DNA from: Pseudomonadota bacterium | GTDB taxonomy: Bacteria > Pseudomonadota > Gammaproteobacteria > Burkholderiales > Burkholderiaceae_E | Direction of reading: 5' to 3' | Assembly (NCBI GenBank): GCA_023388075.1 | Contig: JAEWGX010000016.1 | Span: 44,608 to 108,607 of the forward strand | Length of the DNA: 64,000 nt | In this document: in pieces, positions 1 to 8,177 of the stretch | How positions within the stretch are numbered: position 1 is the first letter of the stretch | Layout of the letters: every line of letters starts with the position of its first letter | Notes under the pieces: model-generated | The model's database searches: none | Told to the model about the DNA's origin: nothing | Seen by the model: the letters and a program-made list of their open reading frames with translations, nothing else | Translations under genes and position numbers: made by a program

Positions 1-467
1 CCGAAGACGGCATAGCCGTTGCCGTCCGGGTTCGGGTGGTTCAGGCTCGCATTGTTCACCGTGTTGATGAAGAACTGCGACGTGGCGGAATCGGGGACGC
101 TGGTGCGGGCCATCGCGATGGTGCCCGCGTCGTTCTTCAGCCCGTTGCGGGACTCCAGCGGAATCGGGCCGCGGGTGGTCTTCTGCTTCATGTCCTTGTC
201 GAAACCGCCGCCCTGGATCATGAAGTTGCCGATGACCCGATGGAAGACGAGCCCCGAATAGAAGCCGTCGTCGACATACTGGAGAAAGTTCTCCACCGTC
301 TTCGGCGCCTTCTCGGGATAGAGCTCGATGACGATGTCGCCGAGCGAGGTCTTCATCAGCACCTGCGGATTCGGGCCGGCGGCCGCGGCATCGTCGGCCG
401 TGGCCGTCAACATGACGCCAGCGAAGAGGGACGCGAGGAGAGTCTTCCTGAAGGGGAATCCGGGCAT
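1..467 (-). CDS. Periplasmic peptidyl-prolyl cis-trans isomerase, cyclophilin type (3' end cut by window edge)
   Basis: Translation from the ATG at 467 gives a short hydrophobic leader (MPGFPFRKTLLASLFAG...) with a probable cleavage near residue 25. A cyclophilin domain follows: KTSLGDIVIELYPEKAPKTV, FHRVIGNFMIQGGG with the catalytic Arg, and SQFFINT. These are classic PpiA motifs. The protein should catalyse proline isomerisation of exported proteins in the periplasm. About 155 codons are inside the window and the C-terminus runs off the left edge. It lies 60 bp downstream of the TPR gene on the same strand, so the two are probably co-transcribed. A TPR gene followed by cyclophilins, divergent from cysS, is a common betaproteobacterial order. 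Confidence 0.92.
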   Translation of the reverse strand, partial: MPGFPFRKTLLASLFAGVMLTATADDAAAAGPNPQVLMKTSLGDIVIELYPEKAPKTVENFLQYVDDGFYSGLVFHRVIGNFMIQGGGFDKDMKQKTTRGPIPLESRNGLKNDAGTIAMARTSVPDSATSQFFINTVNNASLNHPNPDGNGYAVF

Positions 468-527
468 GTCAGTGGGCTCCGTGCCGAGTGGGTGGAAGGG
501 TGGGCGGCGCGGCCGGGGCAGCGGCGC

Positions 528-1136
528 TCATGGAGGATTGCCGCCGGCCGGACCGGCCGGTTGCCGGGGTGAGGGCTGCACCGGGACCGCGCTCACGAGC
601 TTCAGCTTCGGGGCGACGGTCTTGTTGGCCGGGTCGAGCTGCTGCGCGGTCCGGTAGCTGCGCGCGGCGAGGCGTGCATAGATATCGCCCAGGTTCTCGT
701 GCGCGATCGCGTAGTCGGGGACCGCTCGGATGGCGCCTTCCAGTGCCTCCCGGGCGAGATCGAGACGGCCCTGCGCGGCGCGAACCACGGCGAGGTTGTT
801 GTAGGGCTCCGGCAGCTCCGGGTACTCGCGGGTGAGCGCCTCGAAGGCCTGCTCCGCTTCGGGCAGCCGCCGCAGCGACGTGAGCGCGACGCCGCGCACG
901 AACCGCAGGGTGGCATCGTGCGGAAAGGTGCCGAGGGCGGTGTCCGCGACATCGAGGGCGCGCTGCGCGTTGCCCGCCTTGAGCGCGGCTTGCGCGGCAT
1001 CCTGCGGCCGCGTGACCTCGGCCGAGAGCGAGGACTGCAGCGGTGCCTGCGCCGGCGCGACGGCCGGCGCGAGCAGGAACAACGGAGCGCAGGCCAGGCA
1101 GGCTGCCCGGAGCGCCCCGGAGGCCGCGGATTCCAT
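528..1136 (-). CDS. Exported tetratricopeptide-repeat protein
   Basis: 202 aa from the ATG at 1136. Residues 1-30 form a signal peptide (charged start, hydrophobic core, ending in APAQA). At least three TPR-like helix pairs follow, for example the segments starting GNAQRALDVADTALGTFP, LPEAEQAFEALTREYP and GRLDLAREALEGAIRAVPDY. TPR proteins are protein-protein interaction scaffolds, so this is probably a periplasmic partner, but the substrate cannot be told. The gene is divergent from cysS and precedes the cyclophilin gene. A much longer ORF continues upstream in this frame opposite cysS. I reject that extension because it overlaps a certain gene and lacks the signal-peptide start. Confidence 0.85.
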   Translation of the reverse strand: MESAASGALRAACLACAPLFLLAPAVAPAQAPLQSSLSAEVTRPQDAAQAALKAGNAQRALDVADTALGTFPHDATLRFVRGVALTSLRRLPEAEQAFEALTREYPELPEPYNNLAVVRAAQGRLDLAREALEGAIRAVPDYAIAHENLGDIYARLAARSYRTAQQLDPANKTVAPKLKLVSAVPVQPSPRQPAGPAGGNPP

Positions 1137-1154
1137 CGATCGCACGTTAAACTG

Positions 1155-1191
1155 TCCGGGACGGTATGGAAAGTCCCGGATTCTACCGTCC
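1155..1191 (+). promoter_or_regulatory. Two mutually exclusive hairpins in the TPR/cysS intergenic region
   Basis: TCCGGGAC (1155-1162) pairs perfectly with GTCCCGGA (1173-1180). GGACGGTA (1159-1166) pairs perfectly with TACCGTCC (1184-1191). The left arms share four bases, so only one hairpin can form at a time. They end 29 bp before the cysS start. This could be a leader RNA switch or overlapping protein-binding palindromes. The function is inference. Confidence 0.4.
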
Positions 1192-1220
1192 GCCCCTCGC
1201 TGTCTGCCCGGATCTCCCCC

Positions 1221-2639
1221 ATGCTGAAGCTCTACAACACGCTCACCCGCAGCAAGGAAACCTTCGTGCCGCTCGTCGAGGGTGAGGTGGGGATGTACGT
1301 GTGCGGCATCACCGTATACGACTACTGCCACATCGGGCACGGGCGGATGATGGTGGTGTTCGACGTGGTCCAGCGCTGGCTGCGCGCGCGCGGGATGAAG
1401 GTCACGTACGTGCGCAACATCACGGACATCGACGACAAGATCATCCGGCGTGCGGTGGAGAACGGGGAGTCCATCGGCTCCCTCACCAGCCGCTTCATCG
1501 CGGCCATGCACGAGGACGAGGCGGCGATCGGCGTGCAGCGCCCGGACATCGAGCCGCGGGCGACGGAGTACGTGCCGCGCATGCTGGACATGATCGGCCT
1601 GCTGCAGGACAACGGCTTCGCGTACCGGTCCGATGACGGCGACATGCTCTACGCGGTGCGCCGCTTCCCGCGCTACGGCCGCCTCAGTGGCAAGTCGCTG
1701 GACGACCTGCGAGCCGGGGAACGGGTGTCGGTCGCCGGCGGCAAGCAGGACCCGCTCGACTTCGTCCTCTGGAAGGCGGCCAAGCCGGACGAGCCCGAGG
1801 AGGCCCGGTGGGACTCCCGGTACGGTAGCGGGCGTCCGGGCTGGCACATCGAGTGCTCGGCGATGTCGACCGCGTTGCTCGGGCGTCGCTTCGACCTGCA
1901 CGGCGGGGGCGCGGATCTTCAGTTTCCCCATCACGAGAACGAGATCGCGCAGAGCGACGGAGCGTACTTCCCGGAGGGCGAGGACACCTTCGTGCGCTAC
2001 TGGATGCACAACGGATTCGTCCAGGTGGACGAGGAGAAGATGTCCAAGTCGCTGGGCAATTTCTTCACCATCCGGGAGGTGCTGGAACGCTATGACGGGG
2101 AGGTCATCCGCTTCTTCATCCTGCGCAGCCACTATCGCAGCCCGCTCAACTACTCGCCGCAGGGGCTGGAGGAAGCGCGCGAGGCGCTGCTGCGACTCTA
2201 CAACGCGCGACTGCCCGAGTCCGACGGGGTCGGAAGCGCCGCGGACATCGACTGGTCCGAGCCGCGCGCACGCCGCTTCGCCGAGGCGATGGATGACGAC
2301 TTCAACACCGTGGTGGCGATCGCGGTGCTGTTCGAGCTCGCCGGCGACGTGAACCGGGGGGGCGACCCCCGCGACGAGCGCCTGCTGCGCCAGCTCGCGG
2401 GTACGCTCGGGCTGCTCGGCCAATCGCCGGACGTGGTGCGTCGCACGGCGCTGCGGGGACCCGGGGCCGGTGCCGCCGCCGGGCCGGACGATGCCCGCAT
2501 CGACGCGCTGATCGCCGAGCGCGCCGCGGCGAAGAAGGCCCGGCAGTATGCCGAGGCGGACCGCATCCGGGACGAGCTCGCTCGCGACGGCATCGTGCTG
2601 GAGGATACGCCGCAGGGCACGGTCTGGCGGCGCGGATGA
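1221..2639 (+). CDS. cysS: Cysteine--tRNA ligase
   Basis: 472 aa, the usual length for bacterial CysRS, which charges tRNA-Cys with cysteine in the cytoplasm. The class I signature HIGH is at residues 37-40 and KMSKS at 273-277. The zinc site that selects cysteine is complete: C28 (MYVCGITVYD), C212 (WHIECSAMS), H237 and E241 (FPHHENE). The C-terminal part carries the DALR-type anticodon-side helices. The ATG at 1221 gives the family N-terminus (MLKLYNTLTR). The next gene starts within its stop codon (ATGA), so the two are translationally coupled. Identification is certain. Confidence 0.98.
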   Translation: MLKLYNTLTRSKETFVPLVEGEVGMYVCGITVYDYCHIGHGRMMVVFDVVQRWLRARGMKVTYVRNITDIDDKIIRRAVENGESIGSLTSRFIAAMHEDEAAIGVQRPDIEPRATEYVPRMLDMIGLLQDNGFAYRSDDGDMLYAVRRFPRYGRLSGKSLDDLRAGERVSVAGGKQDPLDFVLWKAAKPDEPEEARWDSRYGSGRPGWHIECSAMSTALLGRRFDLHGGGADLQFPHHENEIAQSDGAYFPEGEDTFVRYWMHNGFVQVDEEKMSKSLGNFFTIREVLERYDGEVIRFFILRSHYRSPLNYSPQGLEEAREALLRLYNARLPESDGVGSAADIDWSEPRARRFAEAMDDDFNTVVAIAVLFELAGDVNRGGDPRDERLLRQLAGTLGLLGQSPDVVRRTALRGPGAGAAAGPDDARIDALIAERAAAKKARQYAEADRIRDELARDGIVLEDTPQGTVWRRG

Positions 2640-3310
2640 AGTCCTACGGGGCCACGCAGGAGCCGATGCCCACTGCCGACGTGGCCGCCGTCGGTTCGCC
2701 CCCGTGGTGGGACGAGGCGGTGGCCTACCTCGTCGGCTGCGATCCGGTCCTGCGCGAGCTGGCGAACCGGCTGCCAGGGGAGCGGCTGGTGCCGCGCGAC
2801 GATCCGTTCATCGCCCTCGCGCGGGCCATCGTCGGCCAGCAGCTTTCGGTGAAGGCGGCCCGTACCATCTGGCGGCGGCTGGAGGAAGCGGCGGGCGAGG
2901 TGACGCCCGCGCGCCTCTCGCGCATGCGTGCCGCCACCCTTGCGCGCTGCGGCCTCTCGGCGCGCAAGGCGGAGTACCTGCGGGATCTTGCGGTACATTT
3001 CCGGACAGGGGCGATCGAGCCCGCGCGCTGGCCGTCGCTGGACGACGAAGCCCTCATCGCCGAGCTCGTCGCGGTACGAGGCATCGGCCGTTGGACGGCC
3101 GAGATGTTCCTCATGTTCAACCTGATGCGTCCCGACGTGCTGCCGCTGGACGACGTGGGGCTGCTGGCCGCCATCGGGCGCCACTACAACGGCGGAATCC
3201 GGGTGACCCGGGAGCAGGCGGCGGAGATCGGCGGCCACTGGCGGCCCTGGCGCACCGCCGCCTCCTGGTACCTGTGGCGCAGCCTCGATCCGCCGCCGAT
3301 GGAAGAATGA
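2636..3310 (+). CDS. DNA-3-methyladenine glycosylase, HhH-GPD family
   Basis: 224 aa. Excises alkylated bases such as 3-methyladenine, starting base-excision repair. The core FIALARAIVGQQLSVKAA is the typical AlkA-like glycosylase helix. A helix-hairpin-helix follows (LVAVRGIGRWTAEMFLMF), then the catalytic Asp segment (RPDVLPLDDVGLLAAI). It lacks the N-terminal TBP-like domain of E. coli AlkA and matches the short glycosylase commonly found between cysS and accA in betaproteobacteria. The start overlaps the cysS stop by 4 nt and accA begins 6 bp downstream, so it is part of one operon. Confidence 0.93.
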   Translation: MKSYGATQEPMPTADVAAVGSPPWWDEAVAYLVGCDPVLRELANRLPGERLVPRDDPFIALARAIVGQQLSVKAARTIWRRLEEAAGEVTPARLSRMRAATLARCGLSARKAEYLRDLAVHFRTGAIEPARWPSLDDEALIAELVAVRGIGRWTAEMFLMFNLMRPDVLPLDDVGLLAAIGRHYNGGIRVTREQAAEIGGHWRPWRTAASWYLWRSLDPPPMEE

Positions 3311-3316
3311 ACACCG

Positions 3317-4279
3317 ATGAAGACGAATTACCTTGACTTCGAGCAACCGGTCGCGGAGCTCGAGGAGAAGATCGAGCAGCTTCGCTACATGCAGGGCGAA
3401 TCGGCCGTGGACATCGCCGAGGAGATCGACCGCCTGCGCGAGAAGTGCGACAGCCAGATCAAGGACATCTACGACAAGCTCACGCCGTGGCAGGTCGCCA
3501 TGGTGGCGCGGCACCCGCAGCGTCCTTACACGCTCGACTACATCCACCTGATGATGTCGGACTTCCACGAGCTGCACGGGGATCGCGTCTTCGCGGACGA
3601 CCCGGCCATCGTGGGCGGCATCGGCCGCTTCAACGGCCAGTCGATCATGGTGATCGGCCATCAGAAGGGACGCGACGCCAAGGAGCGCACCTACCGCAAC
3701 TTCGGCATGCCGCGACCCGAGGGCTACCGCAAGGCGCTGCGGCTGATGAAGCTGGCGGAGAAGTTCGATATCCCGGTGCTGACGCTGATCGACACGCCGG
3801 GAGCCTTTCCCGGCGTCGGCGCCGAGGAACGCGGGCAATCCGAGGCGATCGGGCGCAACCTTTACGAAATGGCCGGATTGGAAGTGCCGATCGTGAGCGT
3901 GATCATCGGGGAGGGCGGCTCCGGCGGCGCGCTGGCGCTTGGCGTGTCCGACATCATGCTGATGCTGCAGTACAGCGTCTATTCCGTGATCTCGCCCGAG
4001 GGCTGTGCCGCCATCCTCTGGAAGAGCGCGGAGAAGGCGCCGGAAGCGGCCACCTCGCTCGGCATCACGGCCCAGCGGCTGAAGGGGCTGGGACTGGTGG
4101 ACCGGATCGTGTCGGAGCCGGTCGGCGGCGCCCATCGCGACCCCGGCCAGATGGCAGTCGCGCTCAAGCGGGCCGTGGCCGACGCCCTGCGCCAGTTCGC
4201 CGGCATGCGCACCGGCGAGTTGATCAAGCAGCGCCAGGGCCGGATCGCCGCCTACGGGAAGTTCAAGGAGGCGGCGTAG
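3317..4279 (+). CDS. accA: Acetyl-CoA carboxylase carboxyltransferase subunit alpha
   Basis: 320 aa, the standard AccA length. With AccD it forms the carboxyltransferase that moves CO2 from biotinyl-AccB to acetyl-CoA, giving malonyl-CoA for fatty-acid synthesis. The N-terminus (YLDFEQPVAELEEKIEQL) closely resembles E. coli AccA. The crotonase-like core shows GHQKGRDAKERTYRNFG, the TLIDTPGAFPGVGAEERGQ loop and the oxyanion segment GEGGSGGALALG. It sits in a compact run between the DNA glycosylase and tilS (36-bp gap). The upstream SD sequence is weak, and close spacing to the previous gene suggests re-initiation. Confidence 0.98.
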   Translation: MKTNYLDFEQPVAELEEKIEQLRYMQGESAVDIAEEIDRLREKCDSQIKDIYDKLTPWQVAMVARHPQRPYTLDYIHLMMSDFHELHGDRVFADDPAIVGGIGRFNGQSIMVIGHQKGRDAKERTYRNFGMPRPEGYRKALRLMKLAEKFDIPVLTLIDTPGAFPGVGAEERGQSEAIGRNLYEMAGLEVPIVSVIIGEGGSGGALALGVSDIMLMLQYSVYSVISPEGCAAILWKSAEKAPEAATSLGITAQRLKGLGLVDRIVSEPVGGAHRDPGQMAVALKRAVADALRQFAGMRTGELIKQRQGRIAAYGKFKEAA

Positions 4280-4315
4280 GGCCGCGAGGGGCGCGTCCAG
4301 GCCCTTAGAGGTGCC

Positions 4316-5776
4316 ATGCTGCCCGGGCTGATCCTCACCGCGCTCGGGGCAGGTGAATCGTGTGGCAGCGAAGGGGCTGGCCATGTCGTCGTCGTCCTCG
4401 CCTGCTCGGGTGGCCTGGATTCCCAGGTCCTGCTGCATGCCGCCACCGCCGCCTTGCCACCAGCCAGGCTGGTGGTGGCCCACGTCCACCACGGCCTGCA
4501 GCCCGAAGCCGATGCCTGGCTCGAGTTCTGTCGGCGCTCGGCCGCGGCGGCCGGGACCGCCTTCATGGCGCGGCGCCTGCCGCCGCTGCCGGCGCGGCCG
4601 CCGGGCGGCATCGAGGCCTGGGCGCGAGCGGGCCGCTATCGCGCGCTGGCCGGGATGGCGCAGGCTGCCGGCGCCGCGGTGGTGATGACGGCCCATCATG
4701 CCGGCGACCAGCTGGAGACCCATCATCTGCAGCGCCTTCGTGGCGCCGGGGTCCACGGCCTGGCGGCGATGCGGCAGCGCGGACCGCTGCCTGGCGGCCC
4801 GCACCCGGACGCGGCGGTGCTCCTCTTGCGCCCGTTCCTGGCAGTGCCCCGGTCCCTGCTCGTCGATTACGCCAGGGCGCATCGGCTCGAATGGGTGGAG
4901 GATCCGAGCAACCAGGATCCGCGCTTTGCCCGCAACCGCGTCCGTCGCCAGCTGGCCGAGTCCATCGGCGGCGATCCGGAGCGGTTCGAGCGCGAGCTTG
5001 CCCGGATCGGAGCGCTGCAGGCCCTGGCCGATGCCGCGCGGCGGCAGGCACAGCAGGACCTCGAGGCCTGCCGGCTGCACCTGGCGGCACGTGATCGGCA
5101 CGCCGGTGTCGCGGCGACCGGCGATGCCCCGGCCGCGCCCGGCACGTTGTCGCGCGCCGCGCTCGCGCGCCTGCCGGCGGAGCGCGCGGCCGAGGCGCTG
5201 CGACTGTGGCTCGCGATGCTCGGGTGCCGGATGCCGTCGCGAGCGCGACTTGCCGAGATCCGCCGCCAACTGGTCGACGCCGGCTCGTCCCAGGCAAGGC
5301 TGCGCCACGACGGCCGCTGGCTGCTCCGTTACCGCGACCGGATCGACGCGGCGGAGGAGTTGCCGGCCGGGATCCGTCCCGTCTGGTTCCGCTGGGCCGG
5401 CGAAAGCCTGCTCGACGTGGCGGGCGAGCGCTTCCTGTTCCGTCCCGCCGCCGAAGGCGAGGCCGGCCTGCCGGCGACCCGGCTGTCGGGCGCGCCGCTG
5501 CTGCTCGACCAGGGCCGAGGCGGCGACCGGATACGCCGCGCCGCGGGCTCCCACCGCCGCACGTGGAAGAACCTTTGCCAGGAAGGGGGCATCGCGCCCT
5601 GGGCGCGACCCGCGCTGCCGGTCCTCCGGCAGGACGAGTCGGTGGTGTATGCGGCACCGTTCGGAACCGCGGCCGCCATCGGGTCGGTGCCTGCCGCACT
5701 CCCGGGCCCTGGAGCGGACGACGAACGGATCGCGATCGAATGGCTGCCCGACCCGGCCATGGCGAAATGGCTATGA
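4316..5776 (+). CDS. tilS: tRNA(Ile)-lysidine synthase
   Basis: 486 aa. Modifies C34 of the CAU-anticodon tRNA-Ile to lysidine with ATP and lysine, so that AUA is read as Ile. The PP-loop ATP-binding motif SGGLDS is at residues 31-36, followed by VVAHVHHGLQ and TAHHAGDQLETHHLQRLRG, all typical of TilS. The C-terminal region (about residues 370-480) matches the TilS substrate-binding domains, including the RRTWKNLCQE segment. The start gives an extension of about 20 residues before the PP-loop strand compared with shorter homologues, so the true start could be slightly downstream. The position between accA and lysC is conserved in betaproteobacteria. Confidence 0.95.
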   Translation: MLPGLILTALGAGESCGSEGAGHVVVVLACSGGLDSQVLLHAATAALPPARLVVAHVHHGLQPEADAWLEFCRRSAAAAGTAFMARRLPPLPARPPGGIEAWARAGRYRALAGMAQAAGAAVVMTAHHAGDQLETHHLQRLRGAGVHGLAAMRQRGPLPGGPHPDAAVLLLRPFLAVPRSLLVDYARAHRLEWVEDPSNQDPRFARNRVRRQLAESIGGDPERFERELARIGALQALADAARRQAQQDLEACRLHLAARDRHAGVAATGDAPAAPGTLSRAALARLPAERAAEALRLWLAMLGCRMPSRARLAEIRRQLVDAGSSQARLRHDGRWLLRYRDRIDAAEELPAGIRPVWFRWAGESLLDVAGERFLFRPAAEGEAGLPATRLSGAPLLLDQGRGGDRIRRAAGSHRRTWKNLCQEGGIAPWARPALPVLRQDESVVYAAPFGTAAAIGSVPAALPGPGADDERIAIEWLPDPAMAKWL

Positions 5777-5817
5777 ACCGGCAACAACGCCGGCGGATCC
5801 CCGGCGATGCCGCTCGC

Positions 5818-5823
5818 TATAAT
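5818..5823 (+). promoter_or_regulatory. Perfect TATAAT -10 box upstream of lysC
   Basis: TATAAT lies 20 bp before the lysC ATG in otherwise GC-rich DNA, just after the tilS stop. No good -35 hexamer is visible 16-18 bp upstream. If used, the lysC leader would be only about 14 nt and lacks a clear SD sequence. Confidence 0.45.
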
Positions 5824-5843
5824 CGTTCGCTTTTCTCCCGATC

Positions 5844-7109
5844 ATGGCACTGATAGTCCAAAAGTACGGCGGCACCTCGATGGGTTCCGTCGACCGGATC
5901 CGCAACGTGGCCCGCCGCGTCGCCAAGTGGCACGACGCGGGCCACCAGATGGTCATCGTGCCGTCCGCGATGTCGGGAGAGACCAATCGACTGATCGCGC
6001 TTGCCCGGGAGATCCAGCCCAACCCGGATCCGCGCGAGCTCGACATGATCGCCGCCACCGGAGAGCAGGTCTCGGTCGGGCTCCTCGCCATGGCACTGAA
6101 GGCGATCGGCAAGGACGCCGTGAGCTATGCCGGCTGGCAGGTCGCGGTTCGGACGGATTCGTCCCACACCAAGGCGCGCATCGAGTCGATCGACGACGAG
6201 CGGGTGCGTGGCGATCTCGCCCGGGGGAGGGTGGTCATCATCACCGGTTTCCAGGGTGTCGACGCCAAGGGCAACGTCACCACCCTCGGGCGCGGCGGCT
6301 CGGACACCTCCGCGGTCGCGATCTGCGCGGCGCTCGAGGGTGACGAGTGCCTGATCTACACAGACGTGGACGGCGTCTACACCACCGATCCGCGGATCGT
6401 GCCCGAGGCGCGGCGGCTCGAGCGGGTGACTTTCGAGGAGATGCTGGAGATGGCGAGCCTCGGCAGCAAGGTGCTGCAGACGCGCTCGGTCGAGTTCGCC
6501 GGCAAGTACCGCGTGAAGACCCGCGTCCTGTCCAGCCTCACTCCGCCGGAGCTGCCGGTGGAGCAGGAGCGCGTGGCAGGCACCCTGATCACGTTCGAGG
6601 AAGAGTTCGGGAAGGAAGCCATGGAAAAGGCCGTCGTATCCGGTATCGCGTTCCAGCGCGACGAAGCCAAGATCACGCTCACGAACGTCCCCGACAAGCC
6701 GGGAGTCGCCTTCCGCATCCTCGGCCCGATCGCGGCGGCGAACATCGACGTGGACATGATCGTGCAGAACCAGAGCGTGAACGGCACGACGGATTTCTCG
6801 TTCACCGTCGCCCGCGCCGAGTTCCAGCGCGCGATGGACGTCATCAACGCCGGCCTCGCCGAGAGCATCGGCGGCGGCAAGGTCATCGGCGACCCACGCA
6901 TCGCCAAAGTCTCGATCGTCGGGATCGGCATGAAGAGCCAGGCGGGCATCGCAAGCCGCATGTTCGAGGTCCTCGCCCACGAGGGAATCAACATCCAGAT
7001 GATCTCCACCAGCGAGATCAAGACGTCGGTCGTGATCGAGGACAAGTACCTCGAGCTCGCGGTGCGGGCGCTGCACAAGGCCTTCGGGCTCGACGCCAAT
7101 TCGGCGTGA
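5844..7109 (+). CDS. lysC: Aspartate kinase
   Basis: 421 aa. Phosphorylates L-aspartate, the first step of Lys/Thr/Met and diaminopimelate synthesis. The N-terminal amino-acid kinase domain starts with QKYGGTSMGSVDRI (ATP-binding KYGGTS at 7-12) and has the SGETNRLI, RTDSSHTKARI, TLGRGGSDTSAV and TDVDGVYTTDPR motifs. Two C-terminal ACT domains follow (about 265-415), with TNVPDKPGVAFRILGPIA and the NIQMISTSEIKTSVVI segment where lysine/threonine feedback effectors bind. The size matches the monofunctional beta-type enzyme of betaproteobacteria. Internal initiation for a separate beta subunit is possible but not shown. Confidence 0.97.
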   Translation: MALIVQKYGGTSMGSVDRIRNVARRVAKWHDAGHQMVIVPSAMSGETNRLIALAREIQPNPDPRELDMIAATGEQVSVGLLAMALKAIGKDAVSYAGWQVAVRTDSSHTKARIESIDDERVRGDLARGRVVIITGFQGVDAKGNVTTLGRGGSDTSAVAICAALEGDECLIYTDVDGVYTTDPRIVPEARRLERVTFEEMLEMASLGSKVLQTRSVEFAGKYRVKTRVLSSLTPPELPVEQERVAGTLITFEEEFGKEAMEKAVVSGIAFQRDEAKITLTNVPDKPGVAFRILGPIAAANIDVDMIVQNQSVNGTTDFSFTVARAEFQRAMDVINAGLAESIGGGKVIGDPRIAKVSIVGIGMKSQAGIASRMFEVLAHEGINIQMISTSEIKTSVVIEDKYLELAVRALHKAFGLDANSA

Positions 7110-7118
7110 CGCGGGACG

Positions 7119-8111
7119 ATGGCCAAGAGCATCGAGCAGATCAAGCGCGAGCACGCGCTGTTGCTCGAGAGCGTGGAGGTCACCAGCAACCCGTTCGCCG
7201 TCTACGATAGCCAGGACCGCCTGATCGCCTGGAACCAGGCGTACGAGGCCGTTCATGCGCTGGCGTTCAACGAGCTGCGCCACCGGGCGAACGACCGGCG
7301 CCTGCACTATGCCGACCTGGTCCGCGTCATCGCGCAGAAGACCATGGAGCCCGACAAGGTGGAGGAGCATGTCCGCCAGCGCGTCGAGCACCACCGTCGC
7401 GGCGACGGCATCGGCATCGACCTGCTCTATCCCGGCATGGGCTGGTTCCGCGTCACCAAGTTCCGTACGCGCAGCGGGAGCATCGCGACGTTCGCTGTCG
7501 ACATCAACGAGAACAAGCGGCGCGAGGCCGAGCTCGAGCAGGAGATCAAGCGGCGCATGGCGCTCGAGGAGCAGTTGCGCCAGCAGGCGAACACCGATCC
7601 GCTCACCGGGCTGGCCAATCGTGCGGCGCTGCTGGAGCGGGGCAATTCCGAGTTCGTGCGCGCGCGCCGCTTCGGTGATGACCTGGCGGTGATGATGATG
7701 GATGCGGATCACTTCAAGCAGGTCAACGACGTCCATGGCCACGGCGCCGGCGACGAGGTGCTGCGTCGCCTGGCCCGCACGGCCGCCGGCACGGTGCGCA
7801 ACGTGGACCTGGTTGGCCGGCTGGGCGGCGAGGAGTTCGCGATCATCCTGGTGCGCACGCGCGCGCGCGAGGCCGTGGCCTGCGCCGAGCGGATCCGGGC
7901 ATGCATCGCCGCGCTGGAGTTCGAGAGCCCCAGCGGCGTCTTCCACATCACCGCGAGCTTCGGCGTCACGCAGGCAATGGGTGACGATCCATCCTTCGCC
8001 GCGGTGCTGAACCGGGCGGACAAGGCGCTCTACCAGGCAAAGCACGACGGCCGCAACCAGGTCGCCTGCCTGGACCCGCGACGCGACGCGCAGGCCGGCG
8101 TGATCGCCTGA
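7119..8111 (+). CDS. PAS-GGDEF diguanylate cyclase
   Basis: 330 aa, 9 bp after lysC. Residues about 15-120 form a PAS-like sensor (NPFAVYDSQDRLIAWNQAYE). A short coiled coil leads to a GGDEF domain from TDPLTGLANRAALLE onward. The active-site signature is GGEEF at 236-240, a functional variant. An inhibitory I-site RxxD (RNVD, 227-230) lies exactly five residues before it, so product-inhibited c-di-GMP synthesis from two GTP is expected. There is no transmembrane segment, so it is a cytoplasmic sensor whose ligand is unknown. Its position directly behind lysC suggests read-through rather than a functional link. Confidence 0.9.
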   Translation: MAKSIEQIKREHALLLESVEVTSNPFAVYDSQDRLIAWNQAYEAVHALAFNELRHRANDRRLHYADLVRVIAQKTMEPDKVEEHVRQRVEHHRRGDGIGIDLLYPGMGWFRVTKFRTRSGSIATFAVDINENKRREAELEQEIKRRMALEEQLRQQANTDPLTGLANRAALLERGNSEFVRARRFGDDLAVMMMDADHFKQVNDVHGHGAGDEVLRRLARTAAGTVRNVDLVGRLGGEEFAIILVRTRAREAVACAERIRACIAALEFESPSGVFHITASFGVTQAMGDDPSFAAVLNRADKALYQAKHDGRNQVACLDPRRDAQAGVIA

Positions 8112-8130
8112 GCGAAGCTCGCGGGCGCGG

Positions 8131-8153
8131 CCCCCGCCGGACAGCTACGGGGG
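8131..8153. terminator. Weak inverted repeat between convergent genes
   Basis: CCCCCG (8131-8136) and CGGGGG (8148-8153) can pair around an 11-nt loop between the convergent cyclase and binding-protein genes. There is no T-run on either side, so intrinsic termination is doubtful. Confidence 0.2.
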
Positions 8154-8177
8154 AGGCCCGCCGCTCCAACGCCCCGG

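Noticed and set aside
528..2423. 631-aa minus-strand ORF opposite cysS
   Set aside because: Only its last 202 codons (the TPR protein) are real; the rest is the GC-rich antisense shadow of cysS.
2198..5554. 1118-aa minus-strand ORF
   Set aside because: Antisense to cysS, the glycosylase, accA and tilS, all certain genes; Arg/His/Gly-rich nonsense composition.
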